The notes below the pieces were generated by a model that made no database searches, was not told the DNA's origin, and worked only from the letters and a program-made list of their open reading frames with translations. Shown here in pieces: positions 1 through 8,587 of a DNA stretch of 64,000 nt (the first letter of the stretch is position 1; the number at the start of each line of letters is the position of its first letter). The translations under genes and the position numbers were made by a program. The stretch comes from DROE01 sp964569865 (GTDB lineage Bacteria; Pseudomonadota; Alphaproteobacteria; Rhizobiales; Devosiaceae). The stretch lies in the NCBI GenBank assembly GCA_964569865.1, contig CAZMVQ010000002.1:1-64000 (forward strand), given 5' to 3'.

Positions 1-1
1 A

Positions 2-77
2 TGGTGGGCGGTGAGAGGCTCGAACTCCCGACATTCTCGGTGTAAACGAGATGCTCTACCAACTGAGCTAACCGCCC
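2..77 (-). tRNA. tRNA-Val (anticodon TAC)
   Basis: Read on the reverse strand this is a complete 76-nt cloverleaf. The acceptor stem GGGCGGT pairs with ACCGCCC, the D-arm is TAGCTCAGTTGGTAGAGC, and the anticodon stem TCTCG/CGAGA encloses the loop TTTACAC, giving anticodon TAC, which reads GTA valine codons. The T-arm contains GTTCGAGC, and the 3' CCA is encoded. It lies upstream of nothing on its own strand within the window and downstream of hup. Confidence 0.96.
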
Positions 78-258
78 CTTGAACCATATGACTTTAGTCG
101 TAGAAAAACCCGTCACATATATGATAGGTCTGCTGTTTAATGTGCAGCGGGTTGATGAATAAAAGCATGCCCCCTCCCCGTCAACCGATAATTTGCTCCA
201 TTTGCATAATTATTGGCCAAATTTATCAGGGGCCTTTGAAGTGTAAATCGTCATCTTC

Positions 259-298
259 CAAAAAAAAGAGCCCTCATGAATCACAAGGGCTCTTTTTC
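259..298 (-). terminator. Rho-independent terminator of hup
   Basis: In the direction of hup transcription, the stem AAGAGCCCT...AGGGCTCTT is followed by a run of eight T. It starts about 20 bases after the hup stop codon. The rest of the 240-base interval up to tRNA-Val shows nothing else I can name. Confidence 0.88.
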
Positions 299-317
299 AA
301 CAAAACTGTTTAGGCGA

Positions 318-596
318 TTAACGACCGTTAATGGTGTCTTTAAGGCCTTTGCCGGGCTTGAATTTTGCCTGGTTAGAAGCTGGAATATCAATTTCAGCAC
401 CGGTCGCAGGATTGCGGCCTTTTGTTGCTTTGCGGCGGGAAACTGAAAAAGTTCCAAAGCCAACAAGGCGAATTTCATCACCAGCTTTAAGCGTGGCGGT
501 AATTGCGTCAATCACTGCGTCAACTGCATCACCAGCCTGCGCTTTGGAAATGTCAGCACGTTCGGCTACTACGCCGGCCAATTCGTTTTTGTTCAT
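318..596 (-). CDS. hup: DNA-binding protein HU
   Basis: A 92-residue HU/IHF-family nucleoid protein. The N-terminal helices begin MNKNELAGVVAERADISK, and the beta-arm carries the family signature GFGTFSVSRRKATKGRNPATG, in which the arm grips the DNA minor groove. HU dimers bend and compact DNA with little sequence preference. Two ATG codons stand in tandem. AAGGAT lies 7 bases before the second one, which also gives the usual family N-terminus, so 596 is preferred over 599. Its place beside lon and tRNA-Val is the common alphaproteobacterial arrangement. It has its own terminator. Confidence 0.95.
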   Translation of the reverse strand: MNKNELAGVVAERADISKAQAGDAVDAVIDAITATLKAGDEIRLVGFGTFSVSRRKATKGRNPATGAEIDIPASNQAKFKPGKGLKDTINGR

Positions 597-718
597 CATA
601 CTATCCTTATGAATTGTTTGCCCGCCACAATTGTACGGACAGCCGCGCTACAATTCTGCGATTCTATGTAAAAGGCAAGGATTTGCGCGGGTTTTTGGGC
701 CTGTTTTCTGTAAAAAAC

Positions 719-1921
719 TCATTTTTTGTTGCCCATGGAGAAGGTTCCCGGCCTGATTTTGTCACCAAGCAAAATCATGGGTAGCATTAAAACATAAATT
801 ACGACTGCAACCATCCAAATGCCTCCGGGCCAATCAGTGCGCAAAAGAGAATAAATCTGGGTAAAAAACAGCGGGCCGATAATTGCCGCGATGGAGGCAA
901 GGCTCATCAATACCCCTTGTAATTTGCCTTGATTATCTTCAGAAACTTTCGATGTCAGCAAAGATTGCAATGCAGGCCCGCCCACATCTCCAAGGGCAAA
1001 GAAGGGTAACAGGGCAAATATCACCCACCATTGTCCGAAATAGGCCAATAATACGAGAGCAAGCATTTCAAAACTCAAACCAAATAAAATGGCCCTTTTT
1101 TCGCCCAGCCAACTTGTAATCGGGCCGGTAAGTGCAGCCTGAGAAATCACACTGAATAACCCATATAATGCCAGAGAAACGCCAACCATTGCCGCGCCCC
1201 ATCCATAGCGATCTTCAGTAAATAAAACCCAGATGGTGCCATATATGGAGCCGACAAAAACAAAGCTCACATAGATGATCAGCAATGCTCTTATATTGAT
1301 AAAGGAGATTGCCCATTTTAATGAGGAAAATGGATTGATTTCACCAAATTTGAATTTTGACTTTTTTCCGGGTCTTGATTCCGGAAGCAAAAATAAAGCC
1401 ATGGCAAAGTTGATCATATTAAAAATTGCTGCTGCTAAAAACGGAGCGCGCAGCCAGACTTCTCCCAAAAGCCCTCCAAGCACCGGCCCGATAATAAAAC
1501 CAACACCAAAACAGGCCCCCAGATATCCAAAGCGTTTTGCCCGGTCTTTTTCTTCTGTAATGTCGGTAATATAGGCAGTGGCCACTGCCATGCTGGCAGC
1601 AGTCATTCCGGCAATCAGACGCCCAATGATCAAGATTTCCACAGTGGGAGCAAAGGTCATGATCAGATAGTCAATCGCTGCTCCGCCCATGGCGATCATT
1701 AAAATGGGGCGGCGGCCAAACCTGTCGGAAAGCATGCCCAGCATGGGGGCAAACAAAAACAGCATCAGGGCATAACCGGCAAGAATTGCGCCATACAATG
1801 CCGAAATTTCAACGCTGCCGGTTAGCTCGCGCAACAGGGATGGAAGAATAGGAAAGATCAGGCCTATGCCAATGGCGTCCAACGTCACCGATAATAAAAC
1901 CACCACCAGAGCTTTGTTCAT
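719..1921 (-). CDS. TetA-like MFS drug exporter (TCR/Tet family)
   Basis: A 400-residue major facilitator superfamily protein with 12 predicted membrane segments. The N-terminus (MNKALVVVLLSVTLDAIGIG) and the loop 2-3 motif GMLSDRFGRRPIL closely follow class A/C TetA tetracycline/H+ antiporters. The conserved acidic residue of the first helix (LDAIGIG) and the ACFGVGFIIGPVLGG motif are also present. Family knowledge says such proteins exchange a drug-Mg complex for protons. The true substrate of this chromosomal homologue is unknown. GAGGATA lies just before the ATG. No TetR repressor is adjacent, so the usual divergent tetR-tetA regulation is missing. It is inserted between hup and lon, which are usually neighbours, and no terminator separates it from hup. 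Confidence 0.85.
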   Translation of the reverse strand: MNKALVVVLLSVTLDAIGIGLIFPILPSLLRELTGSVEISALYGAILAGYALMLFLFAPMLGMLSDRFGRRPILMIAMGGAAIDYLIMTFAPTVEILIIGRLIAGMTAASMAVATAYITDITEEKDRAKRFGYLGACFGVGFIIGPVLGGLLGEVWLRAPFLAAAIFNMINFAMALFLLPESRPGKKSKFKFGEINPFSSLKWAISFINIRALLIIYVSFVFVGSIYGTIWVLFTEDRYGWGAAMVGVSLALYGLFSVISQAALTGPITSWLGEKRAILFGLSFEMLALVLLAYFGQWWVIFALLPFFALGDVGGPALQSLLTSKVSEDNQGKLQGVLMSLASIAAIIGPLFFTQIYSLLRTDWPGGIWMVAVVIYVLMLPMILLGDKIRPGTFSMGNKK

Positions 1922-2016
1922 TTATCCTCAATATTCAGGTTTTGACCCGTTAATTACAAAGCTGAATTTTTTTAGAACAGTTGCTCTGATCGTTTGAATT
2001 ATAATGTAAAAATTGA

Positions 2017-2045
2017 AAATGAGGCAACTGATAGTTGCCTCATTT
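2017..2045 (-). terminator. Terminator downstream of lon
   Basis: A perfect 13-bp inverted repeat (AAATGAGGCAACT / AGTTGCCTCATTT) with a three-base centre. Read in the lon direction it is followed by TTTCAATTTTT. Confidence 0.8.
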
Positions 2046-2094
2046 AATCTGATATTTCATATGCACAACGCATCACTGATTAAAGTGAGCAAAA

Positions 2095-4593
2095 CTAGTG
2101 GGACATTGATGATGCGGCGTCTGCACTAGCATCTTTGGCAGCTCTGGATTGATCTTCGGGTGACCATTCAATGGGTTTTGGCGTTTCAACCAGAGCATGC
2201 TCAATGACCTGCCCCATTCTTGATACCGGAATAATTTCAAGCCCCTCTTTTACTGAATCGGGAAGCTCTTTTAGATCATGAACATTATCCTGCGGAACAA
2301 GAACAGTTTTAATCCCGCCTCGTAATGCGGCCAGCAGTTTTTCCTTCAATCCGCCAATGGGCAAAACACGGCCTCTCAGCGTTATTTCCCCGGTCATGGC
2401 CAGATCGTTGCGCACCGGAATTTTTGTCATCATCGAAACAATAGATGTTGCCATGGCGATACCGGCGGATGGTCCATCTTTTGGCGTTGCACCTTCTGGC
2501 ACATGCACATGAATGTCTGACTTGTCAAACATTGGTGGCTCGATACCAAAATCAATGGAGCGGGAGCGAACATAGGCTGCAGCGGCAGAAATGGATTCTT
2601 TCATCACGTCCTTAAGATTGCCCGTAACGGTCATTTTGCCTTTGCCGGGGGTAACAACCCCTTCAATGGTCAGCAATTCGCCACCAACCGGTGTCCATGC
2701 CAATCCCGTAACCACGCCAACTTGGGGATCTTCGTCAATCTCGCCATATCTGAATGGGGGCGCGCCAAGATAATCTTCGAGCACTTTTGCGGTAATGTTG
2801 ATAGATTTTTTCTTGCTGGTCATCAGGGTTTTGACGGATTTGCGCATCAATTTGGAAATCTCACGCTTGAGGTTTCGCACCCCCGCCTCCCGTGTATAAC
2901 GCTGCACAAGCAACAGCAATTGCGGGTCTGGCAGAGTAAATTCTTCTGTTTTGAGGCCGTTATCCTTTAGACTTTGGGGGATGAGGTGACGGCGGGCAAT
3001 CTCGCATTTTTCCTCTTCCGTATATCCGCTCAAGCGAATTATTTCCATGCGATCCATCAATGGAGCAGGAATATTCAACGTGTTGGAAGTGGTGACAAAC
3101 ATCACATCTGAAAGGTCATAATCGACTTCCAGATAATGATCATTAAAGGCGTTGTTCTGTTCCGGGTCCAGCACTTCTAAAAGCGCAGAAGATGGATCGC
3201 CACGGAAATCCATGCCCATTTTGTCAATCTCATCGAGTAAAAACAGCGGATTGGATTTTCCGGCTTTTTTCATGGATTGCATCACTTTACCCGGCATCGA
3301 GCCGATATAGGTGCGCCGGTGGCCGCGAATTTCTGCCTCATCGCGCACGCCGCCAAGAGACATGCGCACAAACTCGCGTCCGGTAGCTTTGGCAATGGAT
3401 TTACCTAAAGAGGTTTTGCCGACGCCCGGAGGGCCAACAAGGCACAGGATTGGCCCTTTTAGTTTGCCGGTACGGTTTTGCACCGCAAGATATTCGATAA
3501 TGCGCTCTTTTACTTTTTCCAAACCATAATGATCTTTATCAAGAATTTGCTCGGCTTTGCTCAAGTCCTTCTTGATGCGGGAGCGTTTGGACCATGGCAG
3601 AGCTGTCAGCCAATCCAGATAATTGCGCACCACAGTTGCCTCGGCGGACATGGGGCTCATCTGCTTGAGTTTTTTCAGCTCCGCATCGGCTTTTTCGCGT
3701 GCTTCTTTGGTTAGTTTTGTGGCCTTGAGCTTATCTTCAAGCTCTGCAATTTCAGAGCTGCCCTCTTCCCCGCTGCCAAGTTCGCGTTGAATGGCTTTCA
3801 TTTGCTCATTGAGATAATATTCGCGCTGGGTTTTTTCCATCTGGCGCTTTACCCGCCCGCGAATGCGTTTTTCAACCTGCAAAACCCCGATTTCGCTTTC
3901 CATCAAAACCAGAATTCGCTCCAGTCTATCGGCAACCGAGCCGGCGCTGAGCAATTCCTGTTTTTCATCAATTTTAATCACCAGATGAGAGGCGATGGTA
4001 TCGGCAAGTTTGCAATTATCGTCAATCTGGGTGACGGCACCAACGGTTTCGGCGGAGATTTTTTTATTGAGTTTTACGTAATTTTCAAATTCGGAAATTG
4101 TAGAACGGGCCAGCGCTTCAATTTCAACGCTTTCATAGTCCGGCTCCTCAACAATTTCAGCCCGAGCCAAAAAATAGTCCTCGGTCTGGACGAATTCTTT
4201 TAGCTGAGCGCGATCAAGCCCTTCCACCAGAATTTTAACCGTACCATCCGGCAATTTCAGCAATTGTAAAACTGAACCTATGGTGCCGGTTGAATAAATG
4301 TCGTCCGGCGTGGGATCATCATCCTGAGCATTTTTTTGGGTAACGATTAAAATATGCTTGTCGTCGCGCATAACTTCTTCAAGTGCGCGCACGGATTTTT
4401 CACGCCCGACAAACAAAGGAACAATCATGCCGGGAAATACAACAATGTCCCGAAGAGGCAAAACCGGATAAATCTGCTCCGGGTTTGTTTTGTCCAATGT
4501 TTTGACATCAGATTTTTTGTCACCCGACTGGGTAACACCCGACTTGGTGTCGCCGGATTTGCTGGTAGCTGATTTTTTGTTGTCTTTGGGCAT
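2095..4593 (-). CDS. lon: ATP-dependent protease Lon (La)
   Basis: An 832-residue LonA protease that degrades misfolded and regulatory proteins in the cytoplasm. After a charged low-complexity N-tail come the LON substrate-binding domain (starting YPVLPLRDIVVFPGMIVP), the AAA+ module with Walker A GPPGVGKTS and Walker B PLFLLDEIDK, and the C-terminal Ser-Lys protease. The catalytic serine is in GPSAG and the lysine in GGLKEK. The start at 4593 is chosen because AAGGAA precedes it at good spacing. The open frame extends 31 codons further up without such a site. The tail (residues about 8-30) is a degenerate five-residue repeat of the type KSGDT/KSGVT/QSGDK, which is unusual for Lon. A heat-shock promoter lies upstream. 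Confidence 0.96.
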   Translation of the reverse strand: MPKDNKKSATSKSGDTKSGVTQSGDKKSDVKTLDKTNPEQIYPVLPLRDIVVFPGMIVPLFVGREKSVRALEEVMRDDKHILIVTQKNAQDDDPTPDDIYSTGTIGSVLQLLKLPDGTVKILVEGLDRAQLKEFVQTEDYFLARAEIVEEPDYESVEIEALARSTISEFENYVKLNKKISAETVGAVTQIDDNCKLADTIASHLVIKIDEKQELLSAGSVADRLERILVLMESEIGVLQVEKRIRGRVKRQMEKTQREYYLNEQMKAIQRELGSGEEGSSEIAELEDKLKATKLTKEAREKADAELKKLKQMSPMSAEATVVRNYLDWLTALPWSKRSRIKKDLSKAEQILDKDHYGLEKVKERIIEYLAVQNRTGKLKGPILCLVGPPGVGKTSLGKSIAKATGREFVRMSLGGVRDEAEIRGHRRTYIGSMPGKVMQSMKKAGKSNPLFLLDEIDKMGMDFRGDPSSALLEVLDPEQNNAFNDHYLEVDYDLSDVMFVTTSNTLNIPAPLMDRMEIIRLSGYTEEEKCEIARRHLIPQSLKDNGLKTEEFTLPDPQLLLLVQRYTREAGVRNLKREISKLMRKSVKTLMTSKKKSINITAKVLEDYLGAPPFRYGEIDEDPQVGVVTGLAWTPVGGELLTIEGVVTPGKGKMTVTGNLKDVMKESISAAAAYVRSRSIDFGIEPPMFDKSDIHVHVPEGATPKDGPSAGIAMATSIVSMMTKIPVRNDLAMTGEITLRGRVLPIGGLKEKLLAALRGGIKTVLVPQDNVHDLKELPDSVKEGLEIIPVSRMGQVIEHALVETPKPIEWSPEDQSRAAKDASADAASSMSH

Positions 4594-4701
4594 TAAATTC
4601 CTTTCCAGCCTGACCATTCGTATTTTTATGGCAAGGTTTGGATGCTGAAGCGTATGTATATGGTTGAACCGAAAAATCCCGGTTGGCAATGATTCTATTG
4701 T

Positions 4702-4732
4702 CTAAGATAGGGCGCAATGGGCCGTGGACAAG
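4702..4732 (-). promoter_or_regulatory. RpoH (sigma-32) promoter of lon
   Basis: On the reverse strand CTTG (4732-4729) is followed after exactly 17 bases by CCTATCTTAG (4711-4702). This matches the alphaproteobacterial heat-shock consensus CTTG-N17/18-CYTATNTNNG at every fixed position. It would start a transcript about 100 bases before the lon ATG. Confidence 0.75.
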
Positions 4733-4826
4733 TCAGGGAGGCGAAATAAAAAGGGTTTTTAACCATTGGTTTTCTCGCTTGGACGCACCATAGCAAAAAA
4801 AACAGACAGTTGATGCCTAAAAAACT

Positions 4827-4856
4827 ACGGCGCCTCTGAATTCCCAGAGACGCCGT
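4827..4856 (-). terminator. Terminator downstream of clpX
   Basis: The stem ACGGCG(t)CTCTG / CAGAG(g)CGCCGT has one internal mismatch. In the clpX direction it is followed by AGTTTTTTAGG. It lies about 50 bases after the clpX stop. Confidence 0.78.
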
Positions 4857-4903
4857 TATTGTTTTAAAAACAGGGAATTTATCCCTATCGTTAAGCGCTA
4901 GCT

Positions 4904-6187
4904 TCAGGCACTGGCCTCGGCGGTAGCTTCTTCTTTTTCTTTGTCCGCATAAATATACAAAGGCGTTGTATCTTCATTATCCACGGCTTCGGCGCTGATA
5001 ACAACTTCTTCAACCCCTTCAAGTCCGGGCAGATCATACATGGTGTCGAGCAAAATCGCTTCCATGATCGAGCGCAATCCACGGGCGCCGGTTTTACGCT
5101 TGATTGCCTGACGGGCAATGGATTTTAGCGCTTCTTCGTGGAAGGTCAGCTCAACCTCTTCCATCTGGAACAGGCGCTGATACTGACGCACAAGAGCATT
5201 TTTAGGCTCGGAAAGAATTTCCACCAGCGCATCTTCATCCAGATCTTCAAGAGTTGCGATCACTGGCAAGCGGCCAACAAATTCTGGAATAAGTCCAAAT
5301 TTGACCAGATCTTCCGGTTCAACTTCGGCAAACAATTCCCCTACCCGACGGTCATCCACGTCTTTGACTTCAGCGCCAAAACCAATTGATGATCCTTCAC
5401 CGCGAGCGGCAACCAGTTTTTCAAGTCCGGAAAATGCGCCACCAACAATAAACAAGATATTAGTGGTATCGACCTGCAAAAATTCCTGCTGCGGATGCTT
5501 GCGACCACCCTGGGGAGGTACAGAGGCAACGGTGCCTTCCATAACCTTGAGCAAAGCCTGCTGCACGCCCTCACCCGAAACATCGCGGGTAATAGATGGG
5601 TTATCGGACTTTCTGGAAATTTTATCAACTTCATCAATATAAACGATGCCACGCTGGGCTTTTTCCACATCATATTCTGCCGACTGCAAAAGTTTCAGAA
5701 TGATATTTTCCACATCTTCACCCACATAACCCGCTTCGGTCAGAGTGGTGGCATCTGCCATGGTGAAAGGCACATCAATGATGCGGGCCAGCGTCTGAGC
5801 CAGCAAAGTTTTGCCGCAACCCGTGGGGCCGATCAAAAGAATATTGGATTTTGAAAGTTCCACGTCCTGTTTTTTTGAAGCATGGTGCAGGCGTTTATAG
5901 TGATTATGAACTGCAACACTTAAGACGCGCTTTGCCTGGGTCTGCCCGATCACATAATCATTGAGCACGTCGCAAATTTCTTTTGGAGTTGGTACTCCGT
6001 CAGATGACTTAACCAGAGAGGTCTTGCCTTCTTCACGAATGATATCCATGCAAAGTTCCACACATTCATCACAGATGAAAACGGTGGGACCGGCGATAAG
6101 TTTGCGTACTTCGTGCTGAGATTTACCGCAAAAAGAACAGTAGAGCGTATTTTTTGAACTGTCGCCGCTCGATTTATCTTTGGACAT
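4904..6187 (-). CDS. clpX: ATP-dependent Clp protease ATP-binding subunit ClpX
   Basis: A 427-residue AAA+ unfoldase that feeds substrates to ClpP. The N-terminal zinc-binding domain has Cys17, Cys20, Cys39 and Cys42. Walker A is GPTGCGKT at 120-127 and Walker B is IVYIDEVDKI. The IGF-type loop that docks on ClpP appears as IGFGAEV. The C-terminus ends in an acidic, alanine-rich tail. GGGAGTGA precedes the ATG. clpP lies immediately upstream on the same strand, with 226 bases between them, so the two may be co-transcribed or each have a promoter. Confidence 0.96.
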   Translation of the reverse strand: MSKDKSSGDSSKNTLYCSFCGKSQHEVRKLIAGPTVFICDECVELCMDIIREEGKTSLVKSSDGVPTPKEICDVLNDYVIGQTQAKRVLSVAVHNHYKRLHHASKKQDVELSKSNILLIGPTGCGKTLLAQTLARIIDVPFTMADATTLTEAGYVGEDVENIILKLLQSAEYDVEKAQRGIVYIDEVDKISRKSDNPSITRDVSGEGVQQALLKVMEGTVASVPPQGGRKHPQQEFLQVDTTNILFIVGGAFSGLEKLVAARGEGSSIGFGAEVKDVDDRRVGELFAEVEPEDLVKFGLIPEFVGRLPVIATLEDLDEDALVEILSEPKNALVRQYQRLFQMEEVELTFHEEALKSIARQAIKRKTGARGLRSIMEAILLDTMYDLPGLEGVEEVVISAEAVDNEDTTPLYIYADKEKEEATAEASA

Positions 6188-6358
6188 AAAGTCACTCCCG
6201 AAAAATATTGGATCATATCTGTTTTTAAAAATATTCAGGCAGATATGAACGCAAAGAACTAAACTATATAATCAACCCTAACTTGAAGGGCATAAAAAAA
6301 GTGTAAGCAAACCAATTCATAAACATCAAAAGCGATTGGTGCAATCAAATCAGGTGCA

Positions 6359-6390
6359 CGTTAACGTCAATATTACAATCGACGTTAACG
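6359..6390. repeat. Inverted repeat between clpP and clpX
   Basis: A 10-bp perfect inverted repeat CGTTAACGTC / GACGTTAACG spaced by 12 bases, starting about 24 bases after the clpP stop. There is no T-run on either side, so it may be a Rho-independent-like processing hairpin or an operator for clpX. Confidence 0.5.
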
Positions 6391-6413
6391 GGTCATGATG
6401 TTTCTTTATCAAT

Positions 6414-7043
6414 CTATGATTGTTCTTTTGGAGCTGCACGCTTTTGGTGAATTGTATCAATCAGGCCAAAATCTTTTGCAGCTTCTGCCGTCATGAAATT
6501 ATCGCGCTCCAGTGCCGTTTCAATTTCCTTATAGGTTTTGCCCGTGTGCTTTACATAAATTTCATTCAGGCGCTTTTTGTTGGCCTCGATTTCGCGGGCG
6601 TGAATTAGAATATCTGTTACCTGCCCCTGCACTCCACCGGATGGCTGATGCACCATAACCCGAGCATTGGGCAGCGCACCGCGCATGTCTTTTTCACCAG
6701 CGCATAACAAAAGCGAGCCCATGGAAGCGGCTTGACCAATGCAAAGGGTTGAAACGGCCGGACGGATAAACTGCATTGTATCATAAATGCCAAGACCCGA
6801 AGTCACGACCCCGCCGGGTGAATTGATATAAAGGGAAATTTCTTTTTTGGGATTATCGGATTCCAAAAACAAAAGCTGAGCCACAATCAGCGAGGCCATA
6901 TTATCTTCGACAACGCCTGTAACAAAAATAATACGCTCTTTGAGCAAACGCGAATATATATCGTAGGCTCGCTCGCCACGATTGGATTGCTCAACCACCA
7001 TCGGCACGAGGGTGTTCATATAGGTATCGATGGGGTCTCTCAT
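6414..7043 (-). CDS. clpP: ATP-dependent Clp protease proteolytic subunit ClpP
   Basis: A 209-residue serine peptidase that forms the double-heptamer chamber used by ClpX and ClpA. The triad is Ser107 in GQAASMG, His132 in MVHQPSGG and Asp181 in ALERDNFM. The start is the ATG at 7043, five bases after GGAGA. A TTG four codons earlier overlaps that ribosome binding site and is unlikely. The protein begins directly with the mature-type sequence MRDPIDTYMNTLVPMVVEQ, so little or no propeptide is removed. Confidence 0.96.
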   Translation of the reverse strand: MRDPIDTYMNTLVPMVVEQSNRGERAYDIYSRLLKERIIFVTGVVEDNMASLIVAQLLFLESDNPKKEISLYINSPGGVVTSGLGIYDTMQFIRPAVSTLCIGQAASMGSLLLCAGEKDMRGALPNARVMVHQPSGGVQGQVTDILIHAREIEANKKRLNEIYVKHTGKTYKEIETALERDNFMTAEAAKDFGLIDTIHQKRAAPKEQS

Positions 7044-7073
7044 AAAAATCTCCAAAAAATTTCGAATCAGCGC

Positions 7074-7153
7074 CGGGAATTTCCCGCGTATAATGCTGAT
7101 TGCAACCGATGCCGGTTAAAAGTCGATTAAAGGCATTTAGGTGCAGTTGCACC
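7074..7153. promoter_or_regulatory. Two palindromes in the clpP / P450 divergent interval
   Basis: CGGGAATTTCCCG (7074-7086) and GGTGCAGTTGCACC (7140-7153) are near-perfect palindromes between the divergent clpP and P450 genes. Their position 30-110 bases before clpP suits operators. No regulator can be named. Confidence 0.3.
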
Positions 7154-7288
7154 AAGGTTCAAGTGTTGAGGGGTATTCAATTAATTCCCAATCACTATGG
7201 GGCTGAAACAATGAATAAAAAACCAATGAATTTTGTTTTTATTTGCTGAGAATTGAGGCAAGGTTATGAATCTATGATGAGGGTAAAA

Positions 7289-8551
7289 ATGAGTGATACT
7301 GGATTTTTTAAATTAGAGCTTGAAACAAACATGCTGGATTGCGATCCGCAAAACCCGACATTTGTGCAAAATCCATATGAGCTTTACGAGCAATTACACA
7401 AAAACAGCCCAAGCTTTTTTTGGAAGCAATATGGTCATTGGTGTTTCGCCGGATGGGATCAGGTTAATGCCCTGTTGCGAGACAGGCGCTTTGGTCGCCA
7501 GATATTGCACAAGATGAGCCGGGATGAATTGGGATGGCCTGAACCACTCGAACACACCAAAGATTTTGACCTTTCTGAAAAATACTCGCTGTTGGCGCTA
7601 GAGGCGCCCGCCCATACGCGCCTTAGGTTATTGGTAAACAGAGCTTTTATCTCGCGCCAGATCGAGCAATTGCGCCCGCAAGTCGAGCGATTAGCTAACT
7701 GGTCTATCGACAGGTTTGAAGACAAGAAACAGATTGATTTCATAAAGGAATTTGCAACCCCCATTCCGATTCTAATCATCACGCAGATGCTGGATATCCC
7801 ATCTGAAATGGGTCAGCAATTGCTCGACTGGTCCCATAAAATCGTCGCCATGTATATGTTTGGCCGTTCCCGTGAAGATGAAATTATAGCCAATCAGGCG
7901 GCAAAAGAATTCTCGGACTATTTACGAGGAGTGATCACTGACAGACGTAAAAATCTGGGTGATGATTTGCTCTCGCATATGATAACAACTCAGGTAAAAG
8001 GTGATCACCTTAGCGAAGAAAACCTCAGCGAAGACGAGCTGATTTCAACTACAATTCTTTTGCTCAATGCCGGGCATGAGGCCACCGTTCATCAAAGCGG
8101 CAACGCGCTTAAAACCATTCTTCAAAGTTCGTATGATCCCAAAAAATTGTTCGCCAATGACGAGCAAACAGCGGCCACTATCGAAGAGGCCATTCGCTTT
8201 GATGCGCCTTTGCACATGTTCACCCGCTATGCCCTTGAGGATGTGGAGCTTGAGAACGGAATAGTTTTGAAACAAGGCGAAGAAATTGGCTTGATGCTGG
8301 CGGCGGCTAATCGTGACCCGGCCCGGTTTGAAAATGCGCAAAAATTTGATCCGTTCCGTAAAAACAATATCAATGTAACATTTAGCGCCGGAATTCATTT
8401 TTGTATTGGTGCGCCTCTGGCCCGACTGGAAATGCAAGCGGGTCTAAAAGTTTTGTTTGAAAGATTGCCCAATCTAAAACTGGCAGAAGCGCCGCAATAT
8501 TCCAACTCTTATCATTTCCACGGCTTGGAAAAGCTGATGGTTAGCTGGTGA
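7289..8551 (+). CDS. Cytochrome P450
   Basis: A 420-residue soluble class I-type P450 monooxygenase. The I-helix oxygen-activation motif is AGHEAT, the K-helix ExxR is EEAIRF, and the haem loop is FSAGIHFCIGAPLARLE with the Cys ligand near residue 370. No membrane anchor is present. The ATG at 7289 follows GATGAGGG at normal spacing. Two upstream in-frame starts are weaker. The substrate cannot be told from sequence. No ferredoxin or ferredoxin reductase is adjacent, so electrons must come from partners encoded elsewhere. It runs towards the convergent serine hydrolase. Confidence 0.92.
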   Translation: MSDTGFFKLELETNMLDCDPQNPTFVQNPYELYEQLHKNSPSFFWKQYGHWCFAGWDQVNALLRDRRFGRQILHKMSRDELGWPEPLEHTKDFDLSEKYSLLALEAPAHTRLRLLVNRAFISRQIEQLRPQVERLANWSIDRFEDKKQIDFIKEFATPIPILIITQMLDIPSEMGQQLLDWSHKIVAMYMFGRSREDEIIANQAAKEFSDYLRGVITDRRKNLGDDLLSHMITTQVKGDHLSEENLSEDELISTTILLLNAGHEATVHQSGNALKTILQSSYDPKKLFANDEQTAATIEEAIRFDAPLHMFTRYALEDVELENGIVLKQGEEIGLMLAAANRDPARFENAQKFDPFRKNNINVTFSAGIHFCIGAPLARLEMQAGLKVLFERLPNLKLAEAPQYSNSYHFHGLEKLMVSW

Positions 8552-8587
8552 AGTTTTTTTGACGAGCCTAACTTTGATTACAAATTT

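Noticed and set aside
4594..4717. Upstream extension of Lon by 31 codons
   Set aside because: The frame is open, but the likely heat-shock transcript and a good ribosome site support the start at 4593.
7056..7252. Heat-shock (RpoH) promoter for clpP
   Set aside because: CTTG elements exist, but the -10 matches break the consensus at two or more fixed positions or have wrong spacing.
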